Below are positions 45,902 through 58,500 of a DNA stretch of 60,217 nucleotides, piece after piece. The notes beneath the pieces were generated by a model. It saw nothing but the letters and a program-made list of their open reading frames with translations, searched no databases and was not told the DNA's origin. Origin of the DNA: Pseudoalteromonas neustonica (GTDB lineage: Bacteria > Pseudomonadota > Gammaproteobacteria > Enterobacterales > Alteromonadaceae); the NCBI RefSeq assembly GCF_001653135.1, contig NZ_BDDS01000024.1, positions 1-60,217 on the forward strand, written 5' to 3'. Each line of letters opens with the position of its first letter. Position 1 is the first letter of the stretch. A program made the position numbers and the translations under genes.

Positions 45902-46764
45902 AATGTGTGTTTCCGTGTAACAGACCATGTTTCGCAAAACGCCGCGCTGATCACTAAAGCTCCGCCGAGCAAGGTCAGCAATGAAGGTTGTTCATGTAAT
46001 AATAGAAAAGCTAAAAATGTGCCATATAAAGGCTGCAAGCACGAGATCAGCCCTGCTGTTGAAGCTGATAAGTATTGCAGGCTGGCTGCAAATAATGAAT
46101 GTGGGGTCGCTGTAAAGATTACCCCAGCTACTAATAATAACCCTAAATCATAAGATGGTATTTCTATCACTGGCACTTCTATAAAAGCACACAATAAAAT
46201 GCTCGCTACACATGTTTGGTAAAACATGGTTTGTGGCCCGCCATATTGACTAAAATAACGCTTATGTATGATATTTCTAATTGCAAAGAAAAACGCAGAT
46301 ACAACACCTGTTAAGACTCCTTGTGTTATATCCCCCCCCATATCAGCATCAGGAATAAGTAAATAAATACCAAAAATAACTACGCAGGCGCTGAGTAGGT
46401 CGGTTAATTTTGGTTTGCATTGATTGAAAAAAGGTTCAATAAAGACGGTAATCACTGGGTAAGTGAAAAATGCAATCATACCTATCGCGATACCTGCCAT
46501 TTGCATTCCTGCAAAATAGGTAACCCAATGTAGCCCGACGGCAACACCTAAAAAAAGGGCAATAGCATAATCTTTAGTTGCATTTAGTTTGATGGCTTTT
46601 TTTTGCCACAGCAATAATAACAAAATGGCAACGCCAGCAATCGCAGCGCGGTAAACCGTAATGTCTAATGCGTTAAGGTTGATAAGTTGAGCAAAGAGTG
46701 CAGTGCCTCCAAACAATAGAACCGCAATATGTAAATAGATCAAGCTTTGTTGTTGGGGCTGCAT
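45898..46764 (-). CDS. EamA/DMT-family transporter
   Basis: A 288-residue permease with ten predicted membrane helices in two EamA repeats (the first ends in the FFTYPVITVFIEPFF region near 125, the second in SLLTLLGGALVISAAF near 265). Such proteins export amino acids or other metabolites, or take up small molecules; the substrate cannot be read from sequence. The ATG at 46764 has AGGAG four bases upstream, better than the frame from 46791. It is coupled to the downstream phosphodiesterase gene. Confidence 0.87.
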   Translation of the reverse strand: MQPQQQSLIYLHIAVLLFGGTALFAQLINLNALDITVYRAAIAGVAILLLLLWQKKAIKLNATKDYAIALFLGVAVGLHWVTYFAGMQMAGIAIGMIAFFTYPVITVFIEPFFNQCKPKLTDLLSACVVIFGIYLLIPDADMGGDITQGVLTGVVSAFFFAIRNIIHKRYFSQYGGPQTMFYQTCVASILLCAFIEVPVIEIPSYDLGLLLVAGVIFTATPHSLFAASLQYLSASTAGLISCLQPLYGTFLAFLLLHEQPSLLTLLGGALVISAAFCETWSVTRKHTL

Positions 46765-46785
46765 ATAACTCCTTTTTTGTTTTAG

Positions 46786-46813
46786 TGACAAATGTCAGGT
46801 TATTTCATGACAA
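46786..46813. promoter_or_regulatory. Possible operator between eamA and gdx
   Basis: A perfect palindrome TGACA-AA-TGTCA (46786-46797) is followed by a further TGACA half-site at 46808-46812, two helical turns on. It lies in the short divergent gap, where a regulator of either gene could bind. No regulator is known for it. Confidence 0.35.
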
Positions 46814-46888
46814 TTTACACTATATTCGCTGTGTATTAATAGCGATAGTTAAAGCGTCAGATTTTTGTAATGTATACAAGGGGGGTCT

Positions 46889-47215
46889 ATGAATAATGCA
46901 GCATGGTTTAGTTTATTTATTGCTGGTCTTTTCGAAGTTGTTTGGGCTTTAGCCATGAAACAATCAAACGGTTTTACCAAATTATGGCCCAGTATTATTA
47001 CATTTGCAGCGATGTGGGCAAGCTTTGCGTTTTTGTCCTTTGCTTTAAAGTCACTGCCCTTAGGCATAAGTTATACAATGTGGGTTGGAATAGGTGCTGT
47101 GGGTGTAAGTATTGTTAGTGTGTTGTGGCTAAAGGAGTCAATATCGTTGATTCAGTTAGGATGTATAGGGCTAATATTGATAGGTATTATTGGGTTAAAA
47201 ATTCACACCGTATAA
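46889..47215 (+). CDS. gdx: SMR-family transporter, Gdx/SugE type (guanidinium exporter)
   Basis: This 108-residue protein has four membrane helices. The conserved Glu in the first helix (FIAGLFEVVWALAMKQSNGF), the PLGISYTMWVGIGAVG segment near residues 57-72 and the KES loop match the Gdx (SugE) branch that exports guanidinium by proton exchange, rather than the EmrE drug-export branch. AGGGGGG before the ATG is a strong ribosome site. I found no guanidine riboswitch in the 100-base leader. Confidence 0.85.
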   Translation: MNNAAWFSLFIAGLFEVVWALAMKQSNGFTKLWPSIITFAAMWASFAFLSFALKSLPLGISYTMWVGIGAVGVSIVSVLWLKESISLIQLGCIGLILIGIIGLKIHTV

Positions 47216-47225
47216 AACCTGTAAG

Positions 47226-47423
47226 TAACCTAAACTCGGGATAATAAATCTATCTCCAGTGGCTATTTTCAACGCTAACTACGTTGAATTTACTTGCAAT
47301 AGACCAGCTATTGACGCGTAAATTCGCCTTGTTATCCCTGAAAATCTCCGACTGGAGAGTTGAGTAAGTTTTTATAATATTAAATCAATACGTTAGTAAA
47401 TATCTTAACCCGAGTTCAGGTTA
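47226..47423. repeat. Inverted-repeat element (type C) ahead of the DesK-like gene
   Basis: TAACCTAAACTCGGG (47226-47240) is inverted as CCCGAGTTCAGGTTA (47409-47423) with one mismatch. Inside, TCTCCAGT with CTATTTTCA is mirrored around 47339-47358, and GAATTTAC...CAATAG around 47290-47330, so most of the 198 bases can fold into one long imperfect hairpin. A piece of the same end recurs at 49319-49349. It lies between gdx and the DesK-like gene. Confidence 0.6.
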
Positions 47424-47467
47424 AGTAATATTATGTGGTGCGGTTTTAGGGATTATAAAGGACATTT

Positions 47468-48580
47468 ATGAGTACACATACAAGCTTGGCTTTGCAAAGT
47501 AGAATCAAACAGTTTTGGAATTGGGGGCCACTATTATTTACAGGTTTTTATCTATTACCCACATTTTTTAATTTTGAGCAATTAAGTGTATTGAATATTA
47601 CGGCAACATTGCTTTTTTATTGCGCATTTATAGTTTTGTATATTAAGGCAATTAATTGTGCGAACACTAACGTCACTGCCTTGTTTATCGCTATGCTTAC
47701 GGCATGTGTCGGAGCCAGTTTTTTTACATCTGGCACATCTACACTTTTTGGATTTACAGCTTATATTGCCGGGTTTTGTTTTACAAAAACGTCTCGCTTA
47801 GCTGCGGGTTTATCTGTCATTGTTGGTGTTATATGCAGTGCCTATATAATTGATTTACATGGCCCTGAATATTTTCTAGGCGTTGCAATTATTTTAAGTG
47901 TCGCGTTATTTACCTTTGGTTTTGCAGGGCAAAAAGAGCGTACTTACAAGCAGCGAGAACAAGAAAGCGCGAAGCAGCTAGAGCAGCTTGCCGCTATTGC
48001 TGAGCGAGAACGAATTGCCCGAGATTTACATGATATTTTAGGTCATTCACTATCTTCTATCGCGCTAAAAGCTGAACTTGCCAGTAAGCTCAATCAAGCT
48101 CAGCGGTATCCCCAAGCAAATAGCGAAATTGAACAAGTTGCTGAGCTTGCAAGGCAATTATTAAGTGATGTAAGAAGTGCGGTGAGTGATTTAAAGCAAC
48201 TAAATATAAGCAATCAGGTAGCTACATTGATGGAGCGTTTAAAAGAGCAAGGTTTTGATGTTGATTTACATATAGATATAAATAAGTTACCAGTTAAAGT
48301 TGAGGGTATTGCTAGTTTGATAATCAAAGAAGCGGTGACCAACCTTCTACGCCATAGTAAAAATAAACGTTGTGCTATATACATAAAGCAAAGCGAGGAG
48401 CAGTTAGAAATTAATATTGTAAATTATGACCTGTGTGAAAAAGTAAACAAGGGCAATGGCCTCAATGGTATTAAGGAGCGAGCATCACAGCTTGGTGGTT
48501 TAATTAATATAGAAACTGGGGAATGTTTTAGTTTGAATATTATTCTACCTTTGGTTAGAGAGTATGAGGTGACGTTATGA
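47468..48580 (+). CDS. Membrane sensor histidine kinase, DesK/HisKA_3 type
   Basis: A 370-residue kinase with about five N-terminal membrane helices (to about residue 155), a coiled-coil linker, the HisKA_3 motif ERERIARDLHDILGHSLSSI (phospho-acceptor His near 187) and a HATPase domain (EAVTNLLRHSKNK near 285, NGLNGIKERASQLGG near 330). It resembles DesK, which senses membrane fluidity in Bacillus. No desaturase gene is nearby, so its target is unknown. It overlaps the response regulator by four bases. AAAGGA precedes the ATG. Confidence 0.88.
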   Translation: MSTHTSLALQSRIKQFWNWGPLLFTGFYLLPTFFNFEQLSVLNITATLLFYCAFIVLYIKAINCANTNVTALFIAMLTACVGASFFTSGTSTLFGFTAYIAGFCFTKTSRLAAGLSVIVGVICSAYIIDLHGPEYFLGVAIILSVALFTFGFAGQKERTYKQREQESAKQLEQLAAIAERERIARDLHDILGHSLSSIALKAELASKLNQAQRYPQANSEIEQVAELARQLLSDVRSAVSDLKQLNISNQVATLMERLKEQGFDVDLHIDINKLPVKVEGIASLIIKEAVTNLLRHSKNKRCAIYIKQSEEQLEINIVNYDLCEKVNKGNGLNGIKERASQLGGLINIETGECFSLNIILPLVREYEVTL

Positions 48581-49179
48581 TTAAAGTTTATTTAGTTGAA
48601 GATCAAGGGTTGGTTCTTGGTGCTGTCGCTGCATTACTTAGCTTAGATATAAGCATTGAGGTCATAGGTCAAGCCGCGAATGGGCAAATTGCAATGCAAG
48701 AAATCCCTCAGTTGAAACCAGATATTGTACTCAGTGATATTGAAATGCCAATAATGACAGGTATTGAACTTGCTGAACAGTTACGTGATAAATGCCCTGA
48801 AATAAAAGTGGTGATCATGACCACGTTTTCTCGCGCTGGGTATATTCGCCGCTCTATGGCCGCTGGTGTTAAAGGATTTGTGCTAAAAGAAGCACCCAGT
48901 GATAGCTTAATTGCCACATTAAAAAAAGTGATGGCAGGGCAAAAAGTAATTGATTCTGAGCTTGCTTTAAATGCACTTGAAGACAGTGATCCGTTATCTG
49001 ATAAGGAGCGAAAAGCATTAAAACTTGCTGGAGACGGGTTGAAAACAAGTGACATCGCCGAAAAATTATATTTAAGTGAAGGCACGGTACGTAATTACTT
49101 ATCGGACGCTATTGCTAAATTAAATGCCATAAACCGAGTAGATGCAGCGCGTATAGCCAAACAAAAAGGCTGGTTATAA
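48577..49179 (+). CDS. LuxR/NarL-type response regulator (DesR-like)
   Basis: A 200-residue regulator. The receiver (IKVYLVEDQGLVLGAV; Asp acceptor near 53 in IVLSDIEMPIMTG; Lys in FVLKEAPSD near 104) is followed by a LuxR helix-turn-helix (SDKERKALKLAGDGL, then TSDIAEKLYLSEGTVRNYLS near 164-183). It is paired with the overlapping DesK-like kinase and presumably activated by it. Regulon unknown. Element remnants lie just downstream. Confidence 0.92.
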   Translation: MIKVYLVEDQGLVLGAVAALLSLDISIEVIGQAANGQIAMQEIPQLKPDIVLSDIEMPIMTGIELAEQLRDKCPEIKVVIMTTFSRAGYIRRSMAAGVKGFVLKEAPSDSLIATLKKVMAGQKVIDSELALNALEDSDPLSDKERKALKLAGDGLKTSDIAEKLYLSEGTVRNYLSDAIAKLNAINRVDAARIAKQKGWL

Positions 49180-49289
49180 CGTTATTTACAAAGCTTTTTT
49201 GTTCCATAAAATTTACATCTAAATCCAACCGTAAGGCTGTTTTTGGATTATTCCATTAGAGGTGTTTCAGACTGTTTTTTATAGATATT

Positions 49290-49349
49290 GAATTCTGCAT
49301 CTTGAAGTAATTTGGGTATAAATATCTTAACCAGAGTTCAGGTTAAATA
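49290..49349. repeat. Fused remnants of type B and type C repeat elements
   Basis: Bases 49290-49320 match the right end of the type B element (30439-30469) at 26 of 31 positions. Bases 49319-49349 match the right end of the type C element (47397-47427) at 29 of 31 positions. The two remnants meet at 49319-49320. No left ends were found. The remnants sit downstream of the DesR-like gene. Confidence 0.65.
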
Positions 49350-49350
49350 C

Positions 49351-49590
49351 TAAATATACCCCTCCTTTCGATTCTTAGTATAGTTAAATTAATATTTGCC
49401 AGCCTTAGACTAGTCCACTAAGTAATCACAATCGACTATGTAATTTCATTTGTATCAATCTAAACAAAGTAAAACTAAGTTCGTTATTAGAAAACTACGT
49501 ATAAAGTTGTATTAAACTGGATTTGAGTTCCGTTAATGTGTACAATCTTCGACCTTTCCTTTGTGGTTGTTTAGGGTACAGGTTGCTTTA
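49351..49590. other. Leader region of the giant repeat-protein gene
   Basis: AT-rich sequence between the element remnants and the giant gene. No other gene or hairpin was recognised. TACAAT at 49541-49546 could be a -10 but has no matching -35 at the right distance. The giant gene's own promoter must lie here or further upstream. Confidence 0.35.
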
Positions 49591-52500
49591 GTGTTATTAA
49601 AAATAGCGTTACAAAAAATAATATACTCGGCGTTGGCATTTCTTATATTTGCTAATTCAATGTTTGCATATTCTGCGGATTTACAAATATCTACTTTTAA
49701 AGATATTGATACCACAGTCCCAAGGGGGGCTGATATACGGTATCAGGTTGACTTTGAAAATGCAGAGCAAACCGTTGCAACTAACGTTAAATTAATATTC
49801 CCTCTACCCAATAGCACCACATTTGTTAGCGTAAATGACGTTACTGCATGTTCTTATACTTTGACGACTAGAGAAGTCATCTGTAATTGGGCGACTATTG
49901 ATGGCACATCGATTACAGATAAACGTAAAAGCTTGCTTTTGACGATAAAGACATCAGCGCAGACCGGTAATATCGTTGATTCTCAAGTTCGTATCGAAGC
50001 TAGTAATGAAGATGCTGGCAAACTCTTAAATAACAGCGAAACGCAAAATACATCTATTGTTGCAGGTGTAGATGTTGCCATAACAAATTTAGTTTCGTTA
50101 CCTACCACTGTGTATGTGGATGAGAACTACAAATACCAAATCACGATACAGAATAATGGCCCGGATATAGCTAAAGGGGTTGAGTTTACCCATGTTTTAC
50201 CTAGTACAGCACGTTGGGTTAATCAGTCTGTTAATGCCCAAAAAGGTTGGGCGTGTTCTGGCACGCAAACGATTCGCTGTTTAAAAGATGAGCTTGAACC
50301 TAATGAACGCCAAAATCTTGAAATTCATGCTCGACTTTCAGGAGTAGGTAGCGGCACGGTAACTGCTACATCAAGCGTTAAGAGTTTGACCGCAGAAATC
50401 AAGCCTGAAAATAACCAGCGAGCAGTCAATACCAGCGTCAGTGAGCATGCAGATTTGACTGGGTCAATTGTGTCATACCATAAAGACGGATACGAATCGC
50501 GATGGTTAACTGTCAGTGATAGTTTTAGTTACAGAGTAAACGTTGTTAATAATGGCCCAAATAAGGCGGTTAACCCTGCATTTACTATTAGGCTACCGGC
50601 TGGCGTGACAGATATTGCTGCTGTACAAATCCCTAATTGGAATTGTTCTGCATTTAATAACCAAAATGAAATGAGATGTAGTTCAACAAGTGAGTTGGCG
50701 AGTAATGCGAGCGTTCCATTTACTATTTCAGCAACGACTCCATCGATTGCTGCTGCTTATCAGTCTACTTTGAGTGTTGAATCATCTACGATAGATAGAA
50801 ATACCAATAATAATACGATTACACATACGTTTACTGCGCAACAAGGTAATCAAACTAATCTTGTTAGTTTTTCAAAAACGCTAGAGGGAAGAGCTACACA
50901 ATTTAAAATCGGTGATGAGATCACTTTTAATCTGAGCGCGATTAACAATGGTGATGAAGTACAAATTACTCGAATCTCTGATGACTTACCAACAGGCCTT
51001 GATTTTGTCAGTGCTGTATCTAGTGACTTCAACTGTACTTTTAAGTCGCCAACGGTAACGTGTTTACCAGTAAATGGATCTTTTAAGAAAGATCAAGAAG
51101 TTAAAATCACCCTAAAAACAAAGGCAAAGCAGGCTGGTCCTTATACGAATACCGCTACACTTACCCTTGATACAGGTTCACCAATATCTAATTCAGCTAG
51201 TTTTACAATTTTATCTTCTGAGGCCGATGTTCGAATTACAAAAACGTCAGACTTAGCTTGGAATAATAAAAATGAGATGGGCAAAGTCTTTAACTTTATT
51301 ATTAGCGTAAGTAATGTAGGTTTAGGTGCGGCTAATAATGTAGTTATTTCTGACACATTAATAAACGGTTACACCATTGCTGGACCTGTTACTGTAAACC
51401 GAGGGAGTGCGAGCGCCTCAGACTGGTCCTGTACTGTAAGTGGGAATACCCAAGTTGTTTGTGAAAGCGCTAGCATGGCAAGTAGGGATGCGATAAGTGT
51501 AATAATCCCAGCGAAAACGCCATTCAGTGAAGCAATGCCAAGGAATACCGCATCAGTCACATATGATGGTTTGACTAACGCAAATTCATTTACATATGAA
51601 GGATGGGGGTTTCAACCTAGTAATCCTGTTAGATTAAGTTTAACGAAAGTTAAAAAGTCTCGCTTAACAGATAATACTCAGTTAGTGACACAAAATGCTG
51701 AAATATTAAATGAATTCACCGTTGCAAATAATGGCGAAAGAGCAGCGGGAGGTACTATCAGGGTTGATGATGTGTTACCTCAAGGTGAGCAATTTATTGC
51801 TAATAATCAATATGGTACAGATTGGCAATGCTCACTCTCTGAAGCGTTGAGTGACGGTACTGGAGGTAAGGTAAGTTGTTTATATACCCCCAATCCAGTA
51901 GAGGGGCTATCTGGCGTTGCACCTTTGTTGGTTATAACGACTCGTGCCGTAGGTTTAGGGGGGTTAACTAATAATGCAACATTGATTGATGAGGGTGGGT
52001 TCCCTGGTATTGCACGGGCATCAGCGACAATTAATTCAGTGTTAAGTGCTGATTTAAAAGTAACAAAAGCAGCTCAACTCAGTGCCGATCAACGTTTAAT
52101 TACATATACAATAAAAGCAGAACATCTATCTGGTAGCACAATTATTGGCGATGGCGCTAATACATTAGTGATCACTGATACTTTTGCGGGTACTTTTATC
52201 GCGAGAAAAGGTGTAATTGCCACCACGATAGATTTCCCTACTACAATCACTAGTAATCGCAATAGTCAATTTACTTGTTCACGAAGCGATAGTGGCTTAT
52301 ATGAGCAAACGGTATCCACTATTAAATGCGTATTGGCATCGGGTGAAATTTTTCAAGTAGGTGATTTTGTTGAGCTTGATATAACAGCAAGTCGTCCATT
52401 TACAACGGTTAATAATCAGCTTACAAACAGGGTAAATGTAAGCTCGTCTTCGTTTGCAGATACAGATCCTAGTAATAACCAATCAGCGGTAACAACGACC

Positions 52501-55500
52501 TTACAGCCTAGGTTTGATGTGGCGGTTAACGCAGTAACTTATGCTGCTAATCCAGTTTTAACAGGTGATGAATCATTATTGACTATTGAGATCCATAATC
52601 CCGCGTCGAGTGAAGCCAATGGGGTTGTCTTAGAGCATCAATTTAAACCAAATATTAGCCGTAAAATACAGTTTTTAAGCAGTAATTTTTCGCGCCTGGG
52701 TCAGCGTAATGTGTGTGTCTTTAATGACGTTACCTTACAGTTACGATGCGAAATAGGTGTACTTGCAAGTAATGAAGTACAAACAGTGACTTTACGTTTT
52801 ATACCAAAAAGTGATATTAGCGGACAGGATTGGAGATTACCAAGTATTAGCACCATTTATGCAGATAATATGGCGCAAGACCTTAACTCATCTAACAATA
52901 CTCAAACAGCAGAACTACTTGTTGAAGCACGAGATGCAAATTTAAAAATAGAAAATAATGATGTGCTAGATCCAATTGCATGGGTGCCGTCTCCTCGTGA
53001 TTTCCCCGTATCACTTGATAATGTTGTAGTTTATAAGGTTGATCTAGAGTATTTATTTGATAATAAAGGTGATTTGTCAGTAGCCAGCGGTGTGCGTTAT
53101 GACTTTAACATGACTCCATCCGGTGCGAATAGGCGTATCCAATTTTTATGTGACAGCAGTAATGATAAATCATGTACGGCGCAAACAGCACGTTGTGACA
53201 GTATTAATGCGGTTATTACTCAAAAGTACACAATAAAATGTGATGGCCCAGAAAATGAAAATAATAATCTTGAGCCGCTTGAGTTAAAAGAAAACCCCAA
53301 TGGTAGTACAGAAAACATATATACCCGTTATTTGTTTTTTAAAGTCTTATCTCGTCCAAGTACAGCAGGTGAAGTAAGTGCAACAAACGCAGTTATTTAT
53401 TCAAATGAGCGCGATCCTGTCTTGGGTAATAACGAGGAGAGAGAGCAAACATCAATTCGCGTAGCCGTTGATTTAGCGTTAACAAAAACGGCATCTCAAG
53501 CGAGTGTAGCGCTTGGTAGTGAATTTGATTTTTATATTGATGTATTTAATGCGGGTCCAGGTGACAGTGCTGAAAATGTTATTTATGACTTTTTACCAAC
53601 AGAGGTAGAAGTTAACGGTACACCAACAGTCGAAAATGGCCTGTGCTTGGTTGATAACGCTGTAAAAAGCGGCGAATCAGTATCTAAACAACGCGTAATA
53701 TGCCTAGTTGATGAAATTGCTTTGGGTGACTCTGTGCGAGTTACAATCCCTGTGAAAGTAGTTGAAATTCCGACTTCTAAGCTAATAACTAACCATGCTT
53801 GGGTTGAGACAAAAGGTTTTGATATTGATAAAACTAATAACGAAGATACAGAGACAGTTAGAGCCGTTGATTCAGCGTTATCAGGTAAAGTGTTTTTTGA
53901 CTTAAATAACGATGGTGTTCAACAAGCTGCAACTGATGCAGGGCTTAGCGGTATTACTATTGCGCTTTCAGGTGTACGTAGTGATAACTCTATTATAGGT
54001 ACTCAAACAGTAAAAACGACAGCCAGCGGTGAGTTTACTTTCATTGATCTTGAACCGGGTGTTTATCAGTTGTCGCAAGTAGATCAAAGCGAACTGATCA
54101 ACTTTAAAGATGGTAAAGATAGTCGTGCAGGTGTGTTGATTGTTAACAGTGAGCAGTCAGATATTATCGCAGGTATTACTATTTCAGGCCAAGGAAACTC
54201 AGATAATCACTTATTTGCTGAGATCGGTTCGAGTGAAGTTGCTGGCCTTGTTTGGTCTGATTTAAATGACAATGGCGTGCAAGAGGTTACAGAGGTAGTA
54301 GGTCTTGAAGGTGTTGAATTTGAATTAGTTGGTACAGATGAAGCCGGTTTAGACGTTTCTTTAAACACGCTAAGTAATAAGCAAGGTCTTTATTCATTTA
54401 ATGGCTTACGTGCTGGTATCTACACGTTAAGGCAACCAGTTCAACCCGTTGATTTTAGTGATGGCTTAGAAAGTGAAGATGGTGCGGTACTTGAAAATAG
54501 CCGCACAACAGACATGATTACTCTAGGGCGTTTGAATAATAATCAACGTTTTTTACAAAGAAACTTTGCTGAGGTTCCGACGCTGCTTTCTGCGATTATT
54601 CAAGGAATGGTTTACCTTGATATTGAACAAAATGGTGTAATCGATACCAATGATAAATTGCTGAAAAACGTTGCTATCAACCTCACTGGTAAAGATGCAA
54701 GAGGGGCGAGTGTTTCCCTAACCACCACCACAGATGCGCAAGGTAACTATCGTTTTGAAAATGTACTTACATCAGACGTAACAGGTTACACATTAACGCA
54801 AGTACATCCTGCTTTGTATAAAGATGGTGTAGAGAGAAATAGTGACGGTGCGATCAAAGATTCTGATACAACGGATGAGATCAGCAAAATCATTATCACA
54901 GATAGCACTACAAAAACGTATGATTTTACAGAGCAAAACCCAGACACAGCAAGCGTGTCTGGGCGTGTGTATTTTGATGCAAACCAAGACGGCACCATTA
55001 CAGATAATGACAAGTTACTAGCCAATGTAGACATTACCTTAATAGGTAAAGACATCTTCGGGACTGACATTAACCTGACAACGCAAACGAATGCGCAAGG
55101 TGAATACACGTTCGCTGATTTATTTGCCTCAGATGCCAACGGTTATAACGTCACGCAAACTCAACCCGCGCTTTATAAAGATGGTGTTGAGCGTAATAGT
55201 GCAGGCATGATTGCAGACTCTGATGTAACAGATACGGTTACCGTTGCGCTTTCTACAAACAACCAGCTTGTTGACTTCACAGAGCAAAATCCAGACACAG
55301 CGACTATTTCAGGGCGTGTGTATTTTGATGAAAACCAAGACGGCACACTTGCAGATAACGACACGTTATTAGCGAATGTCGATATTACCTTAACGGGTAA
55401 AAATATCTTCGGGACTGACATTAACCTGACAACGCAAACGAATGAGCAGGGTGAATATGTTTTCGCTGATTTATTTGCCTCAGATGCCAGCGGTTATAAC

Positions 55501-58500
55501 GTCACGCAAACTCAACCCGCGTTTTATAAAGATGGTGTCGAGCGTAATAGCTCGGGTGCTATTGCAGGCTCTGAAACAACTGATTCGGTCACAGTTCAGT
55601 TAGTGGCTAACAATAATGAGTTAGTCGATTTTACTGAGCAAAACCCAGATACAGCGACTATTTCAGGGCGTGTGTATTTTGATGCAAACCAAGATGGCAC
55701 CATTGCTGATAACGACAAGTTACTAGCCAATGTAGACATTACCTTAATAGGTAAAGACATCTTCGGGACTGACATTAACCTGACAACGCAAACAAACGCG
55801 CAAGGTGAATACACGTTCGCTGATTTATTTGCCTCAGATACCAATGGTTACACAGTAACGCAGACGCAACCTGCGCTTTATAAAGACGGTGTAGAGCGTA
55901 ACAGCTCGGGTGCTATAGCAGGCTCTGATTTAACAGATACGGTTATTGTTAATTTGACTGCAAGCAACCAGCTAGTTGACTTCACAGAGCAAAATCCAGA
56001 TACAGCGACTATTTCAGGGCGTGTGTATTTTGATGAAAACCAAGACGGCACACTTGCAGATAACGACACGTTATTAGCGAATGTCGATATTACCTTAACG
56101 GGTAAAAATATCTTCGGGACTGACATTAACCTGACAACGCAAACGAATGAGCAGGGTGAATATGTTTTCGCTGATTTATTTGCCTCAGATGCCAGCGGTT
56201 ATAACGTCACGCAAACTCAACCCGCGTTTTATAAAGATGGTGTCGAGCGTAATAGCTCGGGTGCTATTGCAGGCTCTGAAACAACTGATTCGGTCACAGT
56301 TCAGTTAGTGGCTAACAATAATGAGTTAGTCGATTTTACTGAGCAAAATCCCGATACAGCGACTATTTCAGGGCGTGTGTATTTTGATGAAAACCAAGAT
56401 GGCACCATTGCAGATAACGACACGTTATTAACGAATGTCGATATTACCTTAACGGGTAAGGATATCTTCGGTTCAGACATTAACTTTACCGCGCAAACAA
56501 ATGCGCAAGGTGAATACACGTTCGCTGATTTATTTGCCTCAGATGCCAATGGATACACAGTAACGCAGACGCAACCTGCGCTTTATAAAGACGGTGTTGA
56601 GCGTAACAATGCAGGCATGATTGCAGGCTCTGATGTAACAGATACGGTTACCGTTGCGCTTTCAACAAGCAATCAGCTAGTTGACTTCACAGAGCAAAAC
56701 CCAGATACAGCAAGCGTGTCAGGGCGTGTGTATTTCGATGAAAACCAAGACGGTACACTTGCCGGTAACGATAAGTTACTTACTGGCGTAGCGATTACCT
56801 TAATAGGTAAAGACATCTTCGGGACTGACATTAACTTTACCGCACAAACGAATGAGCAGGGTGAATACACGTTCGCTGATTTATTTGCCTCAGATACTAA
56901 TGGTTACACCGTAACGCAAACACAACCCGCGCTTTATAAAGACGGTGTTGAGCGTAATAGCTCGGGTGCTATTGCAGGCTCTGATCTAACGGATACGGTT
57001 ACCGTTGTGCTTTCAACAAGCAATCAGCTAGTTGACTTTACAGAGCAAAATCCAGATACAGCGACTATTTCAGGGCGTGTGTATTTTGATGCAAACCAAG
57101 ATGGCACCATTGCTGATAACGATAAGTTACTTGCTGGCGTAGCGATTACCTTAATAGGTAAAGATATCTTCGGGACTGACATTAACCTGACAACGCAAAC
57201 AAGCGCGCAAGGTGAATACACGTTCGCTGATTTATTTGCCTCAGATGCCAACGGTTATACCGTAACGCAAACCCAGCCCGCGCTTTATAAAGATGGTGTT
57301 GAGCGTAACAATACAGGCATGATTGCAGGCTCTGATCTAACAGATACGGTTACCGTTGCGCTTTCTACAAACAATCAGCTTGTTGACTTCACAGAGCAAA
57401 ACCCAGATACAACAACTATTTCAGGGCGTGTGTATTTTGATGAAAACCAAGATGGCACGATTGCTGATAACGACACGTTATTAACGAATGTCGATATTAC
57501 CTTAACGGGTAAGGATATCTTCGGTTCAGACATTAACTTTACCGCGCAAACAAACGCGCAAGGTGAATACACGTTCGCTGATTTATTTGCCTCAGATGCC
57601 AATGGATACACCGTGGCGCAAACACAACCCGCGCTTTATAAAGACGGTGTTGAGCGTAATAGTGCAGGCATGATTGCAGGCTCTGATGTAACAGATACGG
57701 TTACCGTTGCGCTTTCTACAAACAACCAGCTTGTTGACTTCACAGAGCAAAATCCAGATACAGCGACTATTTCAGGGCGTGTGTATTTTGATGCAAACCA
57801 AGATGGCACCATTGCTGATAACGACAAATTATTAGCCGATGTAGGCATTACCTTAACGGGTAAAGACATCTTCGGGACTGACATTAACCTGACAACGCAA
57901 ACGAATGAGCAGGGTGAATATGTTTTCGCTGATTTATTTGCCTCAGATGCCAGCGGTTATAACGTCACGCAAACGCAACCTGCGCTTTATAAAGACGGTG
58001 TTGAGCGTAACAATACAGGCATGATTGCAGGCTCTGATCTAACAGATACGGTTACCGTTGCGCTTTCTACAAGCAATCAGCTAGTTGACTTTACAGAGCA
58101 AAATCCCGATACAGCGACTATTTCAGGGCGTGTGTATTTCGATACAAACCAAGATGGCACCATTGCTGATAACGACAAATTATTAGCCGATGTAGGCATT
58201 ACCTTAACGGGTAAAAATATCTTCGGTTCAGACATTAACCTGACAACGCAAACGAATGCGCAAGGTGAATACACGTTCGCTGATTTATTTGCCTCAGATA
58301 CCAATGGTTACATCGTCACGCAAACACAACCCGCGTTTTATAAAGATGGTGTTGAGCGTAATAGCTCAGGTGTGATTGCAGGCTCTGATTTAACAGATAC
58401 GGTTATTGTTAATTTGACTGCAAGCAACCAGCTTGTTGACTTTACAGAGCAAAATCCCGATACAGCGACTATTTCAGGGCGTGTGTATTTTGATGAAAAC

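Noticed and set aside
46798..46888. Guanidine riboswitch in front of the Gdx gene
   Set aside because: No paired ACGR-loop hairpins (type II) or larger ykkC-like fold could be seen in this short leader.
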